The notes beneath the pieces are model-generated. The model was given only the letters and a program-made list of their open reading frames with translations. It did no database searches and was not told the DNA's origin. Position numbers and translations under genes: made by a program. Shown piece by piece: positions 4,997 through 6,987 of a stretch of 6,987 nt of DNA. This DNA is from Clostridia bacterium. GTDB taxonomy: Bacteria > Bacillota_A > Clostridia > Christensenellales > CAG-138. Numbering within the stretch: position 1 is the stretch's first letter; each line of letters opens with the position of its first letter. The stretch spans positions 1 to 6,987 of the forward strand of contig JAFUDD010000213.1 of the NCBI GenBank assembly GCA_017459315.1, given 5' to 3'.

Positions 4997-5374
4997 TTAA
5001 AAGAGATGCAGCGAATGGCCGAGCTGATGGAAGAAATCGAACAGCCCGCCGACGGAGCCGCTTTCGATGGAGGCGATCAAGCCGGAAACGACGGCAACGA
5101 TCTTAAAGACGCCGCGCACGAGCGCAATGACGCTGGCGATGATGCCGAAGACGCCGAGGATGCGGCCGACCTTGGCCTTGGTATCGGGCAGGAGCTTTTC
5201 ACGCTCAGCAAGTCGCAGCGCCTTATTGCCCTGTACGATGGCGACGATGCCGAACGGGATGCCGATGCCGAGGATGCGCGAAAACGGCAGCGATAAAATG
5301 CCGAACACAAGCGCGATCACGGCAGCCTTTTGGGTCTGCTCTTCGTAGGGGGAGAGGGAGTGGTAGGTGGACAT
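4997..5374 (-). CDS. Small integral membrane protein, DUF4190-like
   Basis: 125 residues. ATG at 5372-5374 is preceded by AAGGAG with a seven-base spacer, which decides against longer readings. After a polar N-terminus (STYHSLSPYEEQTQ), hydrophobic segments run at about 17-48 (glycine-rich, probably a hairpin of two helices), 70-86 and 90-103. Between them is a charged loop, ALRLAEREKLLPDTKAKVGR. The arrangement of AAVIALVFGILS, FGIVAIVQGNKAL and KVGRILGVFGIIASVI resembles DUF4190-type proteins, which have no known biochemical role. The C-terminus is Gly/Phe/His-rich. It lies 54 bp downstream of sigH and could be cotranscribed. TATATT in the gap, on the minus strand, is a possible -10 box without a convincing -35. 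Confidence 0.75.
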   Translation of the reverse strand: MSTYHSLSPYEEQTQKAAVIALVFGILSLPFSRILGIGIPFGIVAIVQGNKALRLAEREKLLPDTKAKVGRILGVFGIIASVIALVRGVFKIVAVVSGLIASIESGSVGGLFDFFHQLGHSLHLF

Positions 5375-5428
5375 GGATAGCTCCTTTCTAAAGTGATAGT
5401 GCACCTGCGGCGAGGAAGACAATATACC

Positions 5429-6040
5429 TCAGCCGCGCAGGGCTTCCAGCTTATGCTTGATCCGCTGCAGGGCGTTGTCGATGGACTTGGGCGGGCGGTC
5501 GAGATGCTGCGCGATCTGCTGATAGGAATAGCCGCCCAGGTACATGCCGAGCACGGTCTGCTCGAGCGAGGACAGGTTTTCCCTGCAGTAGGTTTGGATG
5601 CGGTCGTATTCCTCGCGCCCGATCAGCTCCTCCTCGGGGTCGATCACGCGCAGGTTCTGCATCGTGTCGAACAGCGTCTGGCCTTCGTCGTTTTCGTATT
5701 TCGGCACGTCGAGCGAGACGTAGGTGTTCAGCGGGCTGTGCTTTTTGCGCGTCGCGTTTTTGATCGCGGTCAGGATCTGCCGCGTGATGCACAGATCGGC
5801 AAAGCTGCGGAACGACGCGGCCTTGTTCGGGTCGTATTCGCACACAGCCTTATACAGCCCGATCATGCCCTCCTGCACGAGGTCTTCATGATCCGCGCCG
5901 ATCAGGAAATACGTGTGCGCCCGCGACCGCACGGTTTGCTTGAACCGTTCATACAGCGCGCGTTCGGCTTCGTCGTCGCCTGCGCGGAGCTTTTCGATCA
6001 GCTGCTCGTCGCTGTCGGCCTGGTAGGACGAATGCTCCAT
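5429..6040 (-). CDS. sigH: RNA polymerase sigma factor SigH (sporulation/transition-state)
   Basis: 203 residues, close to the usual 210-220. Region 2 covers about 25-100, with FLIGADHEDLVQEGMIGLYKA and SFRSFADLCITRQILTAIKNATR, which carry the core-binding and -10 recognition parts. The phrase PLNTYVSLD follows, characteristic of SigH. Region 4 is at about 157-200, with the HTH YSYQQIAQHLDRPPKSIDNALQR. SigH directs entry into sporulation, competence and stationary-phase genes in Firmicutes. The ATG at 6038-6040 follows AGGGGG seven bases upstream; the longer in-frame reading to 6109 has no such site. rlmB lies directly upstream, the common Clostridia order. The usual downstream rpmG-secE-nusG is absent and a membrane gene follows instead. 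A CATAAT on the minus strand just upstream of the ribosome site could be a -10 box; I see no good -35. Confidence 0.93.
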   Translation of the reverse strand: MEHSSYQADSDEQLIEKLRAGDDEAERALYERFKQTVRSRAHTYFLIGADHEDLVQEGMIGLYKAVCEYDPNKAASFRSFADLCITRQILTAIKNATRKKHSPLNTYVSLDVPKYENDEGQTLFDTMQNLRVIDPEEELIGREEYDRIQTYCRENLSSLEQTVLGMYLGGYSYQQIAQHLDRPPKSIDNALQRIKHKLEALRG

Positions 6041-6109
6041 GAAGAACCCCCTTTCAAAAAAGATTATGCCGGTGGAATGTGCTTGCGATGAATCGTGAGC
6101 AAAGCGCAC

Positions 6110-6142
6110 GGCTGAATCGAAGCCGTCGGCTTTGATTCAGCC
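6110..6142 (-). terminator. Stable hairpin between rlmB and sigH
   Basis: A 15 bp stem (6110-6124 with 6128-6142, one G-T wobble) closes on a 3-base loop, GTC. It lies 23 bases past the rlmB stop. No T-run follows on the minus strand, so it may attenuate, stabilise the rlmB end or be only a weak terminator before sigH. Confidence 0.45.
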
Positions 6143-6165
6143 GCCCGACGGGGCGATTTTGCTGT

Positions 6166-6987
6166 TTACATCTCGTCCTGCCGCCGCTTTTCGAACATCA
6201 GGATGCCCGCCGCGACGCCCGCGTTCAGCGAGTCGATATGGCCGCGCATCGGGATCGAAACGAGGAAGTCGCATTGCTCCTTGACGAGCTTGCCGAGGCC
6301 GTTCCCCTCGCTGCCGATCACCAGCGCCAGAGGGCCGCTCAGCGCCGCGTTCTGCATCGGCTGTCCCTCCATGTCCGCGCCCGCGATCCAAAGGCCGGCC
6401 TGCTTCAATTCGTTCAGCGCCGTTGCAATGTTCACGACGCGCGCGATCTTCATGTATTCGCTGGCGCCCGCGCTCGCTTTGACCGCTGCCGCCGTCACCG
6501 ACGCGCTTCTGCGCTTGCCGATCACGACGCCGTGCGCGCCCGCGCACTCCGCGCTGCGGATGATCGAGCCGAGGTTATGCGGATCCTCGATCTCGTCAAG
6601 CACGACGACAAACGCCGGCTCGCCTTTTTCCTCGGCGACCTTTAAGATGTCCTCGACCGTGCAGTATTCGACGCCCGCCGCATACGCGACAATGCCCTGA
6701 TGGTTCGCGGTCTTGCCGCCGTGACCGAACGGCATGCAGATATCGTCCAGCTTCCTGCGATCCACTTCGCGGATCACGAGCTTGCTGTCCCGCGCGAGGC
6801 CCACGATTTCCTTGAGACTGCCGTCCTGTTCGGTCGAGACCAGCACGCGGTCGATGCTCCGGCCCGCTTTGATCGCTTCGCGCACCGCGTTGCGGCCGAT
6901 CAGCAGGAACGGCTGCTCGTCGTCCTCGCCCTGCGCGGGCTGCGCGTCACGCTCCGGGTACGCCGGGCGCTCGTCAAAATTCTTGCG
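6166..6987 (-). CDS. rlmB: 23S rRNA (guanosine-2'-O-)-methyltransferase RlmB, 5' end cut off
   Basis: The frame is open to the window edge and gives 273 residues without the start. Fragment residues 1-26 form a charged, Pro-rich extension. LLIGRNAVREAIKAG (28-42) begins the small substrate-binding domain. The SPOUT methyltransferase domain carries its three motifs: LDEIEDPHNLGSIIRSAECAG (about 130-150, N138 and R144), LVIGSEGNGLG (222-232), and IPMRGHIDSLNAGVAAGILMFE (245-266), which build the SAM knot. The enzyme methylates G2251 in the 23S rRNA P-loop. A start at the internal GTG 6885-6883 would remove the conserved IGRNAV, so I read through it. TrmH-type tRNA methylase is the nearest alternative; length, the N-terminal domain and the sigH neighbour favour RlmB. 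Confidence 0.92.
   Translation of the reverse strand, partial: RKNFDERPAYPERDAQPAQGEDDEQPFLLIGRNAVREAIKAGRSIDRVLVSTEQDGSLKEIVGLARDSKLVIREVDRRKLDDICMPFGHGGKTANHQGIVAYAAGVEYCTVEDILKVAEEKGEPAFVVVLDEIEDPHNLGSIIRSAECAGAHGVVIGKRRSASVTAAAVKASAGASEYMKIARVVNIATALNELKQAGLWIAGADMEGQPMQNAALSGPLALVIGSEGNGLGKLVKEQCDFLVSIPMRGHIDSLNAGVAAGILMFEKRRQDEM

Noticed and set aside
5393..6091. Plus-strand open frame of about 230 codons across sigH
   Set aside because: Mirror reading of the clearly coding SigH frame; no start signal and no domain.
6142..6155. CGCCC-GACG-GGGCG hairpin followed by ATTTT as a plus-strand terminator
   Set aside because: No plus-strand gene is present upstream for it to end; it is probably chance in GC-rich DNA.

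Overview
The window looks like chromosomal DNA of a fairly high-GC, endospore-forming Clostridia lineage, probably Oscillospiraceae-like. The evidence is a SigH-type sigma factor next to an rlmB gene (a conserved Clostridia neighbourhood), a CD1871A-family CxxC mini-protein, and Firmicutes-style AGGAGG ribosome binding sites. The organism cannot be named from this sequence. No tRNA, rRNA, CRISPR array, transposase or integrase was found.

Layout on the + strand. Positions 1-1140 hold the 3' part of a LarA-like (lactate racemase superfamily, DUF2088) gene. It is followed by an AT-rich island at about 1146-2030. The island has a terminator hairpin, a minus-strand XRE-type repressor gene (1188-1457), a divergent promoter/operator region (1477-1547), and a plus-strand gene for a two-helix membrane protein with a C-terminal CxxC...CxxC zinc ribbon (1567-2007). 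Directly after it, 2031-2224 is a second, gap-free copy of the last 194 bp of the LarA-like locus, from codon 318 of the fragment to just past the stop. It matches at 182 of 194 positions. The island is therefore bracketed by long direct repeats and sits exactly at the 3' end of a host gene, which is the most unusual structure here.

Layout on the - strand, read from 6987 down to 2303. rlmB (5' end cut by the window edge) is followed by sigH, a small DUF4190-like membrane protein, and a tight three-gene redox operon: a TlpA-like lipoprotein thioredoxin, the CD1871A-family CxxC mini-protein (ATGA overlap), and a NapH-like membrane ferredoxin. After a string of small hairpins (3172-3243) comes a HAD-family phosphatase. 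It converges on the LarA-like locus across a strong terminator (2237-2267).

How the genes may work together. The TlpA/CD1871A/NapH-like trio looks like one membrane-linked electron-transfer or thiol-redox unit. sigH and rlmB are housekeeping and sporulation genes. The island genes look like an autoregulated pair: the XRE protein probably binds the palindrome at the start of the divergent promoter and controls the membrane zinc-ribbon gene. The function of that pair is unknown.
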